Origin: Bradyrhizobium guangxiense
Lineage (GTDB): Bacteria > Pseudomonadota > Alphaproteobacteria > Rhizobiales > Xanthobacteraceae
Direction of reading: 5' to 3'
Assembly (NCBI RefSeq): GCF_004114915.1
Contig: NZ_CP022220.1
Span: forward strand, 496,001 to 560,000
Length of the DNA stretch: 64,000 nucleotides
Shown here in pieces: positions 1 through 7,250 of the stretch. Every line of letters begins with the position of its first letter. Position 1 is the first letter of the stretch. The position numbers and the translations under genes are program-made. The notes beneath the pieces were generated by a model. The model was not told the DNA's origin and made no database searches. It saw only the letters and a program-made list of their open reading frames with translations.

Positions 1-972
1 CTCGCGCACCAGCGAGATATTGATCGCTCCCAAAATGGCTCCCAGGCCAAAGGCGCCCAGCATCACGCCGTAAGTTGGCGCGCCACCGAGAAGGCGATCA
101 CGTACGACCACTGGCAACAGCGCCAGGATAGCTCCGCTGACCAACCCGAATATGATCGTTCGGACCAACACGATCATAATAGGTGGCGAGTTCGTGATGT
201 ACCGGACGCCCAACAGGATGGCATGGCCGAGCCGTTCCGGTGGGAGACGCGACCGCTCACTTGCGCGCTTCCATAGATAGAGCGCGGCGATAAGTGGCAC
301 GAACGAGATCGTGTTGAATGTGAACGCGGCTACGGTCCCGGCGGAGGCCACAATGATACCCCCGACTGCCGGACCTACGCTCCGCGCGATGTTGTAGCTG
401 ATGCCATTCAACGCAACTGCGGCGGGCAGGGCTTGTGGAGGCACTTGCTCGCCCACTGCCGCCTGCCACGCGGGTCCCAACATCGCGGTGCCACAGCCTG
501 CTGCAAAGCAGAGACCAAGCAAGAGGTCCGGCGTAAGCAATCCCAGCAAAGCGAGTACCGCCAGCGTAGCGCTGGCGGTCAGTGCAATACCGAGTGAAAT
601 CAATGCCACGATGCGCCGGTCATGCAGGTCAGCAATTGCGCCGGCCGGAATCGCAATGAGCATCACCGGCAATCCGAGAGCGGTTTGGACCAGCGCGACC
701 TTGTCCGCTGACGATGACATTTCGGTCATAGCCCAGGCCACCCCGACTCCCTGTACCAAACTACCGAGATTTGACACCAGGCTGGCGGTCCAGATGCGGC
801 GGAACGTGCGGTGCCGCAGAGGGGCGGTAATGCGATCGGCCTTGGCAGAGTGGAGGCGAGCTTCAAGGTCAGGCGAGGTTGGCTCAGCTTCCTCGGTCGT
901 CGACCGCTCTTTCGGCTTGCCCGGAGCCAGGACAGGGCCGTTCAATGAGCGAAGCGAATTATCTGGACACAC
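1..972 (-). CDS. MFS transporter, EntS-like (MFS_3), 3' end off the window
   Basis: An open frame of 324 codons runs leftward off the window edge. After a polar N-terminal tail of about 50 residues it becomes hydrophobic, with repeated membrane helices. The segment HRTFRRIWTASLVSNLG followed by a helix ending near VQGVGVAWAM is typical of the MFS_3/enterobactin-exporter-like group. The loop IADLHDRRIVAL matches the conserved cytoplasmic loop between helices 2 and 3, and GPAWQAAVGEQV and NGISYNIARSVGPAVGG match the family's helix 4-5 region. It would act as an inner-membrane exporter of a small molecule; the substrate cannot be told. I chose GTG at 972, the first in-frame start after a stop; a later start is possible. 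It points away from the conjugation genes and may be cargo or flanking chromosome. Confidence 0.8.
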   Translation of the reverse strand, partial: MCPDNSLRSLNGPVLAPGKPKERSTTEEAEPTSPDLEARLHSAKADRITAPLRHRTFRRIWTASLVSNLGSLVQGVGVAWAMTEMSSSADKVALVQTALGLPVMLIAIPAGAIADLHDRRIVALISLGIALTASATLAVLALLGLLTPDLLLGLCFAAGCGTAMLGPAWQAAVGEQVPPQALPAAVALNGISYNIARSVGPAVGGIIVASAGTVAAFTFNTISFVPLIAALYLWKRASERSRLPPERLGHAILLGVRYITNSPPIMIVLVRTIIFGLVSGAILALLPVVVRDRLLGGAPTYGVMLGAFGLGAILGAINISLVRE

Positions 973-1950
973 GAAGGTCTGCCTTTCGGCGGACCTTTTC
1001 GCGGTCCTACCGATCCCTTAGAATCACACATTATACCCATGCCCGCCGAAGAATTGCAGTGACGAAGTCCTACTTCGCGCCGGATTGCCGCACCGAGAAC
1101 AAATGCCCGTGAGGCGGGATAAAACATATCTGACATGTGCAGTGGCTCGACGATGAGCTGAGGGCCGCGATATCTGGTTCTCGGCGTCCGGGGGCCGTAC
1201 TGATCAGTTCTCGCAGATGTCCTGCGGTACGTGCACGCAGCACTGGCCTGGGTCATCACCTGAATGGCCTTAATCTGCAACGGTGAGGCAGCGTTCACAT
1301 GGATGACGCTGCTAGGATAGACGTACTCGACTGGACGGCCGAGGCGGTGAACTACCGACTCACCCAGTTATTGCGGCCGCGATGCGCAAAGCCGGACCGT
1401 TAGGACGTTCCTCATCGTCATACAGATTTCTAAGATTGGTAGCCGACGAGGCATGATGTCGTGTGAGCAGCTTAACGGCTTGCCTATGAAGTGCTACGAA
1501 CAAGCAGCACCGATTATCACGTCTCGCCCCACATAGCTCCGGCGCCGGGACGAAGCGCACCGCTTGACCGGCTTTGCGGGGACGATGCCGCCCATTCCCG
1601 CAGATTGTTTCTCTTCCTTCCCGAACCGTTCCGACCTCTTGTGCAGAGGAACCGAAATTCGCCAAGCTTCTCCCCGGGTTTGAGGTTCAGCACGCGGACG
1701 CACGAGGCCTCTTTGATGGCTCGATCTGGCCGAAGACCGGCTGCGCCTCGATCGGCTGAGCCGCAACGCCGTTGCTGCGACTTTCTTCCCCTGGGCTCAC
1801 GCCCATTCCTCGCGAGACAAGAAAGTCTCTTCAACGGCGTCCTCCGCTGCGCTTCAGCCCGCGAGCGGGTGCGTCGCCGATCGTCCTCGCCCTTGAGATC
1901 GCCATCGAGGCCGCGGTGGTCGCGGGCTCGAAACACAACGGAGAAGCAAG
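973..1950. other. non-coding stretch, no gene recognised
   Basis: About 980 bases lie between the MFS gene and the DUF736 gene. Open frames here are short, overlapping, arginine-rich and resemble no family I know. I saw no tRNA-like cloverleaf and no recombinase attachment site. The last 150 bases presumably hold the promoter of the DUF736 gene. Confidence 0.5.
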
Positions 1951-2271
1951 ATGGCTAATATCGGAACTTTCAAGAAGGTCGGCAATGATTTCCAGGGCGA
2001 GATCGTCACGCTGAGCTTGCAGGCTAGGGGCGTCCGCATCGTCGCCGAGACCAACCGCTCCAACGAGAACGCGCCCAGCCACCGCATCTATGTGGGTCGG
2101 GCCGAGATCGGCGCAGCCTGGTCGAAGCGCTCCGAAGAGGGCCGCGACTACCTCTCGATCAAGCTTGACGATCCCTCCTTCAACGCGCCGATCTACGCGA
2201 GCCTGTTCGACGACGAAGGTGGCGAGGGCTACAACCTGCTCTGGTCCCGGCCGCGCAAGAACGGCGAGTGA
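1951..2271 (+). CDS. DUF736 family protein
   Basis: A 106-residue protein beginning MANIGTFKKVGNDFQGEI and containing NAPSHRIYVGRAEIGAAW and YLSIKLDDPSFNAPIYASL, the conserved blocks of the DUF736 family, at the family's usual length. These small cytoplasmic proteins are found next to conjugation and excision genes of proteobacterial ICEs and plasmids; their biochemical role is not established. The start is supported by GGAGAAGCAAG just upstream of the ATG. The gene is monocistronic and followed by a strong terminator hairpin. It probably marks one side of the conjugation/excision module here. Confidence 0.88.
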   Translation: MANIGTFKKVGNDFQGEIVTLSLQARGVRIVAETNRSNENAPSHRIYVGRAEIGAAWSKRSEEGRDYLSIKLDDPSFNAPIYASLFDDEGGEGYNLLWSRPRKNGE

Positions 2272-2284
2272 GATCCTCCGCCAA

Positions 2285-2312
2285 GCCCCGCCCGGTTCGC
2301 CGGGCGGGCTTT
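2285..2312 (+). terminator. Rho-independent terminator after the DUF736 gene
   Basis: A perfect 9-bp GC stem (2287-2295 with 2300-2308) closes on a TTCG tetraloop and is followed by CTTTCC. It lies 14 bases after the DUF736 stop codon. Confidence 0.85.
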
Positions 2313-2518
2313 CCGCACATCGGCGCGAATTCCATGGGCTCGGAATGCGAATCTTAATTTTGCGATGGATTCAGCACTAGCCACAGGTCGGCGCCACTGA
2401 GATCGGCAAACCCCTTCGCACCGGCCTGTTACGATCAGGGCCATCTCGCTCCAAAGACGGCCCACGCGTTACACAAGCGACGTAGGCGTATATCCCGCGA
2501 TTGTCGAAACAGAGGGTG

Positions 2519-2800
2519 TTATTTCTTCTTGCGGTCAAGTCGGGTCGATTTGCGCCCTTTAGGCAATGTTTTATGGATCGTAGCGCCCTTTGGTAATGGA
2601 AGGAATAACTCGTTGAGTTGGACACCGAGGGTGTCAGCCAACCGGTCAAGCAAATCAATCGTAGGATTTTTCAACTTCCGCTCAAGACCACTCATATACG
2701 AACGATCTATTCCCGCGTCATAAGCCAATTGCTCCTGCGGAATACCGCGATCGACGCGTATCCGGCGTATATTCCAGGCTACGAGTGCGCGAGCTTTCAT
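2519..2800 (-). CDS. XRE-family helix-turn-helix regulator
   Basis: A 93-residue protein with an HTH_3 domain over about residues 7-65. The helices read NIRRIRVDRGIPQEQLAYDA, then the recognition helix around DRSYMSGLERKLKNPT, then LLDRLADTLGVQLNELF. The C-terminal tail is lysine-rich and polar. It is a cytoplasmic DNA-binding repressor or activator. It sits on the same strand as the qseC-like gene but 268 bases downstream, so it probably has its own promoter. A dyad CTCTC-GATA-GAGAG at 2864-2877, about 65 bases before its start, could be an operator. Its target is unknown; control of this excision module, or of itself, is the natural guess. Confidence 0.85.
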   Translation of the reverse strand: MKARALVAWNIRRIRVDRGIPQEQLAYDAGIDRSYMSGLERKLKNPTIDLLDRLADTLGVQLNELFLPLPKGATIHKTLPKGRKSTRLDRKKK

Positions 2801-3067
2801 TTGCGCAGGCAGCCATTTGGTGGCCCATTAAACCACTGGATATGGCCCGACTATTTAAGTAGGCTCTCGATAGAGAGACCGTTCAGCACGCCATCACCAG
2901 AACATCCCGTGTCTCCCAAGGAGGTTGCTGGCGCAGCTGAAACGGTAAGACTTTTGTAGGCCGTTGGAGCCGTCGACGTGCGAACAGTGCTGTCCGAACC
3001 ATCGTCGCACCTGTGGGAAGCGTCCTACCCTCACTTGGGGCAGGTGCTTTGGCTTTTTCGGAAACAG

Positions 3068-3316
3068 TTACTTCCGCTTGGCCAGTTTTCCTTCGTTTCG
3101 CGCCTCCTCGTCCGGCGCGATGAGATCAACCGGAGTGACGCCCAACGCACTGGCGAGCTGGAACAGGCTTACGACGGTTGGATTGCGGCGGCCGCGTTCC
3201 AAGTCGCTGATGTATTGTTGAGTAAAGCCGGACAGGTCGGCGAACTTCTCCTGCGTAAAGCGCTTTTGCTTCCGCAGCTTTGCGAAATTCCGGCCGACCA
3301 ACTTGCGCATGTCCAT
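3068..3316 (-). CDS. qseC: QseC-like XRE repressor of the antiactivator
   Basis: An 82-residue protein that is nearly all HTH_3 domain: MRKLVGRNFAKLRKQKRF, then TQEKFADLSGFTQQYISDLERG with the recognition helix, then PTVVSLFQLASALGVTPVDLI, and a short charged tail. In ICEMlSymR7A a small HTH protein, QseC, is transcribed divergently from the antiactivator gene qseM and controls both promoters. The same arrangement holds here: the next gene on the plus strand is a DUF2285 protein of QseM type, with a strong inverted repeat in the shared promoter region. The symbol rests on that arrangement plus the domain. The start may be the second methionine, two codons in. Confidence 0.75.
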   Translation of the reverse strand: MDMRKLVGRNFAKLRKQKRFTQEKFADLSGFTQQYISDLERGRRNPTVVSLFQLASALGVTPVDLIAPDEEARNEGKLAKRK

Positions 3317-3333
3317 TCGCGCAAGTTGCGTCT

Positions 3334-3367
3334 TACATACTATGAGGTTTATCTCCTATAGTATGTA
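3334..3367. promoter_or_regulatory. inverted-repeat operator between qseC and qseM
   Basis: TACATACTAT (3334-3343) is matched perfectly by ATAGTATGTA (3358-3367), with 14 bases between. The spacer itself holds a small GAG...CTC dyad. It lies between the divergent qseC-like and qseM-like genes, where a QseC-type repressor would be expected to bind. Function is inferred from position and symmetry. Confidence 0.65.
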
Positions 3368-3429
3368 TCTGCACCGACCCCGGAATACGACTAAAATGAG
3401 ACCGCTCGTCAATCGCGCGTCCAGGAACC

Positions 3430-3732
3430 TTGCAATTATTCGATGTTTGTTGTCAGCCCATGACCAAGTTCAACTTAAATCCCGAAGTGGCCGATGCCCC
3501 TCCCGCTGGGGACGCCATGACCTCCTACGACGAACAGCATGTCGTAACCTACATGCGCCTTCTGCAGGCGGAGAGCGAGGGGGCCGATTGGTCCGAGGTC
3601 GCTCGGATCGTGTTGCACATCGACTCCGATCGCGAGCCGGAGCGTGCGCGTACTGCATACCAGACACATGTTCAGCGCGCGAAGTGGTTGACCGAACAGG
3701 GACGTCTGTTGCGCGGACCTAGATCAACCTAG
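3430..3732 (+). CDS. qseM: QseM-like quorum-sensing antiactivator (DUF2285)
   Basis: The protein is essentially one DUF2285 domain: YDEQHVVTYMRLLQAESEGADW, then ARIVLHIDSDREPERARTAYQTH, then RAKWLTEQG. This is the same fold as the C-terminal part of FseA encoded just downstream. In ICEMlSymR7A the DUF2285 protein QseM binds TraR and FseA and blocks both, keeping transfer off in most cells. TraR-like, FseA-like and QseC-like genes are all in this window, so the same role is likely. Two starts are possible. TTG at 3430 follows AGGAACC; ATG at 3460 gives 90 residues but has no clear ribosome-binding site. A lone DUF2285 gene could also be just a degenerate fseA half, but the divergent qseC argues against that. 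Confidence 0.72.
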   Translation: MQLFDVCCQPMTKFNLNPEVADAPPAGDAMTSYDEQHVVTYMRLLQAESEGADWSEVARIVLHIDSDREPERARTAYQTHVQRAKWLTEQGRLLRGPRST

Positions 3733-3802
3733 AATAGTTTTCTAGACGGCTTTGGTTCTGACGACACCTTTTTCTCGGCACTCGGGCGTGGTGACTCACG
3801 TG

Positions 3803-3814
3803 CACCACGTGGTG
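3803..3814. promoter_or_regulatory. candidate TraR box upstream of fseA
   Basis: CACCACGTGGTG is a perfect 12-bp palindrome 84 bases before the fseA start codon. Its left eight bases, CACCACGT, recur in the promoter region of traI (24722-24729). A shared symmetric element before the two genes that TraR activates in ICEMlSym is what a TraR box would look like. The exact TraR consensus for this element is not known to me. Confidence 0.5.
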
Positions 3815-3897
3815 ACAAGCTGGCATCTTTTCCCAAAGGCCTGTTCGCAGCTATTGCGCCGTCATCGTTGTTAGCTCTTTGCAATGAGGCGGATGTT

Positions 3898-4092
3898 ATG
3901 GCCCAAGTCGATTGGCGCTCCCCGGACTCCTACGACTACCTGAATAATGCTGACCCCACTGATATCGCTTGGGAGTTCGTGCGTCGCAATCCTGAATACC
4001 AACGTGACTACCAGGCTGTGATCGCCAAGAGCCCGACGGGTGAAGTCACCGAGGAATTCAGGAGGAAGTGGGGCATCTGCTTTCGCCCATGA
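3898..4092 (+). CDS. DUF6499 protein, N-terminal half of FseA (Msi172-like)
   Basis: A 64-residue frame starting at the ATG of MAQVDWRSPDSYDYLNNADP and ending at the TGA at 4090-4092. It contains the DUF6499 hallmark IAWEFVRRNPEYQRDYQ and ends in RRKWGICFRP. In related elements this domain is the N-terminus of a longer protein whose remainder is DUF2285. Here that remainder is encoded in the +1 frame, overlapping the stop. In M. loti R7A the equivalent gene msi172 is TraR-activated and most ribosomes stop at its end. A minority shift +1 at a UUU-C and make FseA. A start 10 codons earlier (TTG at 3868) is possible but lacks family residues. Confidence 0.8.
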   Translation: MAQVDWRSPDSYDYLNNADPTDIAWEFVRRNPEYQRDYQAVIAKSPTGEVTEEFRRKWGICFRP

Positions 4093-4672
4093 CCCGCAGC
4101 GGTCCTTTGATCAACAGACAATCTTTTGGGCGCCCGAGGCGCTGCCGGATGTCGTCCCGGTTGCGGTAACGACGTCAGGCGCTGACCCGAGTGCGCCAGA
4201 TCTACCTCTATTCAACGTCTCGACGGCCGAAATGCGTCGCGCCGCTGATGGGTGGCACGCCGTGCTGCGCATCGGGACCGTGAACCACCGTGTCTGGTTG
4301 AAGGATGAACCTTCCATTGGTCATCGCTATGCCGCCAAACTTCCCTTCGATGAGAACTTGCCGCCGCGAGCGCATGCAGCTCGCAGATTGTGGCGCGCGC
4401 TCAACGGACGCGCGGCAGGCCCCGCTTTCCACGAACTTTCCAAACAGCGCCGGGATCGCCTAAGGCAAGTCGCGCGTGCGCTCGACGCACGTCATGCCGG
4501 TAGCAGCTATCGTGTGATCGCGTTGGCACTGCTTGGAAAGAAAAGCGTCCCAAAGCAAGCCTGGAAGACCCACGATTCCCGTAGCCTCATCATCCGTCTG
4601 GTACACGACGGCTTCTCCTTGATGCGGGGCGGCTATTGCAGGCTTCTGCGCTCCGGGCGCAGGAACAAATAG
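4040..4672 (+). CDS. fseA: DUF2285 protein, C-terminal half of FseA (Msi171-like)
   Basis: This frame is +1 relative to the DUF6499 frame and overlaps its end. Family-like sequence begins at FAHDPQRSFDQQTIFWAPE (about 4082) and continues to the DUF2285 block RRDRLRQVARALDA, YRVIALALLGKKSVPKQAWKTHD, RLVHDGFSLMRGGY. No good independent start with a ribosome-binding site was seen, so translation probably depends on the frameshift at 4081-4084. The fused product, about 257 residues, would be FseA. In ICEMlSymR7A FseA activates the excisionase gene rdfS, which here lies only 131 bases downstream. The symbol is by homology of organisation; no experiment supports it in this strain. Confidence 0.78.
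   Translation: MKSPRNSGGSGASAFAHDPQRSFDQQTIFWAPEALPDVVPVAVTTSGADPSAPDLPLFNVSTAEMRRAADGWHAVLRIGTVNHRVWLKDEPSIGHRYAAKLPFDENLPPRAHAARRLWRALNGRAAGPAFHELSKQRRDRLRQVARALDARHAGSSYRVIALALLGKKSVPKQAWKTHDSRSLIIRLVHDGFSLMRGGYCRLLRSGRRNK
4079..4092 (+). promoter_or_regulatory. +1 programmed ribosomal frameshift site (UUU-C) in fseA
   Basis: The upstream frame reads TGC TTT CGC CCA TGA. Slipping tRNA-Phe from TTT (4081-4083) to TTC (4082-4084) moves translation into the DUF2285 frame, giving ...WGICF then AHDPQRS... with no break in family similarity. In M. loti R7A the frameshift making FseA occurs by +1 slippage of tRNA-Phe from UUU to UUC in the conserved end of msi172, which is the same arrangement. 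Confidence 0.8.
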
Positions 4673-4803
4673 CCTCATCGCGGGGGTGTCGAAACATGCA
4701 CCCCCGATCTTCGGCATCCCCCTCCGAAGCCCTGCTTCTCCAAGATGACCACACCCACGCCGGCGCCCTCATGGGTGGTGCGCCGCCATCTTGGAGCTCT
4801 CAA

Positions 4804-5085
4804 ATGCCCGATCCGACCGCCGGACTTCCTCCGCGTTTCCTGCGCACTCCCGAGGCTGCACGCTACCTCGGCCTGTCTGGCCGCACGCTGGAAAAACATC
4901 GCACTTACGGTACGGGGCCGACCTACCGGAAGATCGGCGGCCGCGTCGTCTACGCCTTGGACGACCTGAAAGCGTGGGCCGATCTCGGCGCCAAAACGTC
5001 CACTTCTGACCCTGGCAAAGACACGGTGCTGCCGGCCAAAAAGCATTCGCAACTACGTCGTTATGCCGGCCAGGAACACCGCTGA
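4804..5085 (+). CDS. rdfS: RdfS-like recombination directionality factor (excisionase)
   Basis: A 93-residue protein with a winged helix-turn-helix of the HTH_17/excisionase type at about residues 8-62: PPRFLRTPEAARYLGLSGRT, then LEKHRTYGTGPTYRKIGGRV, then VYALDDLKAWAD. This is the usual form of RdfS, the small DNA-bending protein that turns an ICE integrase toward excision. I chose the ATG at 4804 because family similarity starts just after it; in-frame ATGs at 4696 and 4771 are possible. It follows fseA, its predicted activator. Its stop overlaps the ATG of the replication initiator by one base, so the two are probably co-translated. The matching integrase is not in the window. Confidence 0.82.
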   Translation: MPDPTAGLPPRFLRTPEAARYLGLSGRTLEKHRTYGTGPTYRKIGGRVVYALDDLKAWADLGAKTSTSDPGKDTVLPAKKHSQLRRYAGQEHR

Positions 5086-5990
5086 TGGTCGCTCTGAAGG
5101 CAATCATCATGCGACGCATTCAGCAAGCCGACCGCCATCAGCTTGAGCTTTTCCGCGCCCTGCCGGGAGATCTTGCTCCACGCGATGCGCAGGATCTGAT
5201 GGCTTATCCATTCTTTTCGCTGGCTAAGACCAAAAGGATCGTGCCCATCGATTTCTGCGCCGGAACAACCTCAATCCGCGTCGAAGCTGTCCCGGAGCAC
5301 GGCATGGCAACGATCTGGGACGCCGACGTCCTGATTTGGGCTGCCTCCCAGATCGTCGAAGCTCGCGATGCCGGTCTGAAAACATCACGCCTGATAGCCG
5401 CAACGCCATATGAGATTCTGACGTTCGTCGGCCGCGGCACCAGCGCACGCGACTACGACCGGCTGAAGGCAGGTCTTGACAGACTTCAGTCAACGACCGT
5501 GCTGACCTCGATCCGTCAACCCGCAGAACGGCGGCGGCACCGCTTCTCCTGGATTAACGAGTGGAAGGAAGCCGCTGATGCATATGGCAGACCATTTGGG
5601 ATCGAACTGATCCTGCCAGATTGGTTCTATGCCGGCGTGATCGATGACGCTCTCGTTCTGACGATCGACCGCGCCTATTTCGACCTGACAGGTGGCCTTG
5701 AGCGCTGGCTTTACCGGCTGGTGCGCAAGCACGGCGGCCGGCAGCGCGGCGGCTGGAGCTTCGACCTTGCCCATCTTCATGCCAAGTCCGGCAGCCTCTC
5801 GCCGCTCAAGCATTTTGCCTACGACGTTCGACAGATTGTCCAGCGGCAGACATTGCCGGGCTATCGGCTCGTCCTCACGCGCGATCCAAACGGCCGCGAG
5901 CGGCTGAACTTCGCCTCGATCCCAAACCTTCCCGTTACGGCGCGCCTGTCGGCGCGTCGTTCGGGACCAATTTCAGGGGACAACCTGTGA
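5085..5990 (+). CDS. repA: RepA-type replication initiator
   Basis: A 301-residue protein of the replication initiator A (RPA) family of alphaproteobacterial plasmids and ICEs. Recognisable blocks are LMAYPFFSLAKTKR near residue 42, DADVLIWAASQI, TPYEILTFVGRGTSARDYDRLK, and RPFGIELILPDWFYAGV with ERWLYRLVRKHGG. It is expected to bind iterons and start replication, which could maintain the element as an excised circle. It is translationally coupled to rdfS, so it would be made when excision is switched on. An ATG eight codons later (5109) is an alternative start. Three iteron-like direct repeats begin seven bases after its stop codon. Confidence 0.85.
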   Translation: MVALKAIIMRRIQQADRHQLELFRALPGDLAPRDAQDLMAYPFFSLAKTKRIVPIDFCAGTTSIRVEAVPEHGMATIWDADVLIWAASQIVEARDAGLKTSRLIAATPYEILTFVGRGTSARDYDRLKAGLDRLQSTTVLTSIRQPAERRRHRFSWINEWKEAADAYGRPFGIELILPDWFYAGVIDDALVLTIDRAYFDLTGGLERWLYRLVRKHGGRQRGGWSFDLAHLHAKSGSLSPLKHFAYDVRQIVQRQTLPGYRLVLTRDPNGRERLNFASIPNLPVTARLSARRSGPISGDNL

Positions 5991-5996
5991 ATCAGC

Positions 5997-6060
5997 TCGT
6001 GCTATCGGGGACCGCAACCCTCGTGCCATCAGGGACCAGATCATCGTGCTATCGGGGACC
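5997..6060 (+). repeat. three iterons downstream of repA (candidate oriV)
   Basis: TCGTGCTATCGGGGACC occurs at 5997-6013 and 6044-6060. A copy with two changes (TCGTGCCATCAGGGACC) lies at 6021-6037. Start-to-start spacing is 24 and 23 bases, about two helical turns, as for iterons bound on one face. A weaker copy, TCGT-TCGGGACC, lies in the end of repA near 5957-5968. Position right after a RepA gene suggests an initiator-binding origin. Confidence 0.75.
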
Positions 6061-6119
6061 GAAAGCGAACCTAAAGGCTTGTGAACGCGCGCTTTCCTGG
6101 CCCCCTAACTTTACTAACC

Positions 6120-6138
6120 AGAAATCCTTCGGATTTCT
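6120..6138 (+). terminator. possible terminator hairpin after repA/iterons
   Basis: AGAAATCC and GGATTTCT form a perfect 8-bp stem around a TTC loop, followed by TCTAA. The stem is AT-rich and the T tract is short, so it could equally be part of the replication origin. Confidence 0.4.
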
Positions 6139-6276
6139 TCTAACGGAACTCGCTGTTGCCCACATTGTGGAAGAGCGGCAGTGGCACGGACGGTCGAGCT
6201 GCCTTCAGGTTCAAATCCCGCAATCGTCCGTCCTCATCACTAGCCGTTGGCTTTTCGAGCTTCCGGGAGAGACAGC

Positions 6277-6741
6277 ATGAGCGATCTCACCGAGGTGGAA
6301 GTGCTGTGGCTGGAGAAGCGGATCGAGAACCGGGTTCGATTTGGCCGCAATGTCGAGGAACGGAAGCTCGATCGCCATCGTCGCGTCCTGGCATTTGCTC
6401 CAGGCAGCATCTTTGCGTTCGTTCGTTGGACGTCGAATGATTTCGGGACGGTGATTTCGCGCATTGATATCCTGCGTGCCGTCGCCGCGGGTCAGCGCTG
6501 CTCGACCGTGCCCTATGTGAAGCCAGGAGGCGACATTCTGCTTCGCCTTTCTGGCTGGCCGAAGGTCGAGCGCGTGCTGCAGATGATCGATGCCGTCGAG
6601 GCACTTGGTATCGATCCGGCTGATGTCGCCCCAGATCATTGGCAGCATGTCCACAACCGTCTTTCCGTCAATGAAAGCCCACGTCCCTACACGAAAGCTC
6701 GCCATCAGGCCTGGCTTCGCCGGCGGAGGATCATCCGATGA
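6277..6741 (+). CDS. DUF2840 family protein
   Basis: A 154-residue cytoplasmic protein of the DUF2840 family. It begins MSDLTEVEVLWLEKRIENRVRFG, then has AFAPGSIFAFVRWTSNDFGTVISRIDILRA and a basic C-terminus ending ARHQAWLRRRRIIR. These proteins are nearly always encoded just before traF in alphaproteobacterial conjugation loci. The function is not known. The ATG at 6277 follows GGGAGAGACAGC, a plausible ribosome-binding site. Its stop overlaps the traF start (ATGA), showing translational coupling with the transfer genes. Confidence 0.85.
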   Translation: MSDLTEVEVLWLEKRIENRVRFGRNVEERKLDRHRRVLAFAPGSIFAFVRWTSNDFGTVISRIDILRAVAAGQRCSTVPYVKPGGDILLRLSGWPKVERVLQMIDAVEALGIDPADVAPDHWQHVHNRLSVNESPRPYTKARHQAWLRRRRIIR

Positions 6742-7250
6742 GAGGGCGGATGATGACGCTGCTTGCGATGTGCGGGGCTGCCGCAGCGATCGCCGTAACC
6801 ATCGTGGAAGGGCGAACGCCGGCCTTCATCTGGAATGCATCGCCGAGCGTGCCCATCGGCCTTTACCGCCTGCGTTCCGCAGAGACTTTGTATGTCACGG
6901 AGCTGGTTGCGGTTCAGCCGCCTGAACCGCTGGCGAGCTTCCTCGACCTGAAGGGCTATTTGCCGCTCGGCCTTCCTATGCTCAAACGTATCCTCGCGCT
7001 CCCCGGGCAGACGGTTTGCAGAACAGGCCTCGCCATCTCGGTGGACAACATTGCTATGGGTGAGGCGCGTGAGCGTGACGGCCGCGGCCGTCCGCTGCCA
7101 GACTGGCAGGGCTGCCGCGTCGTCGGGCCGGCCGAGCTCTTTCTCATGAACTGGCAATCGGATGAGTCCTTCGACGGCCGGTATTTTGGCTTTCTTCCAG
7201 CCGCAGCCGTGATCGGCCGTGCGGACCCGGTGTGGACCTCGGAGGAGTGA
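6738..7250 (+). CDS. traF: TraF, S26-family conjugal signal peptidase
   Basis: A 170-residue S26-type serine peptidase. It has an N-terminal membrane anchor (about residues 5-24), the catalytic serine in ASPSVPIGLYRL, and the catalytic lysine in LPMLKRILALPGQTVC. The C-terminal LFLMNWQSDESFDGRYFGFLP matches the family's last conserved box. TraF proteases process and cyclise the TrbC pilin in IncP-type systems. trbC is in the same cluster, so it is the likely substrate. Overlaps on both sides (ATGA with DUF2840, TGATG with the transglycosylase) place it in one operon. Confidence 0.9.
   Translation: MRGRMMTLLAMCGAAAAIAVTIVEGRTPAFIWNASPSVPIGLYRLRSAETLYVTELVAVQPPEPLASFLDLKGYLPLGLPMLKRILALPGQTVCRTGLAISVDNIAMGEARERDGRGRPLPDWQGCRVVGPAELFLMNWQSDESFDGRYFGFLPAAAVIGRADPVWTSEE

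Noticed and set aside
973..1950. tRNA gene or attachment site at the left side of the element
   Set aside because: No cloverleaf, CCA-like end or repeated core could be seen; the ICE ends are probably outside the window.
5997..6060. CRISPR array
   Set aside because: Only three copies with 6-7-base spacers and no cas genes; the position after repA fits iterons.
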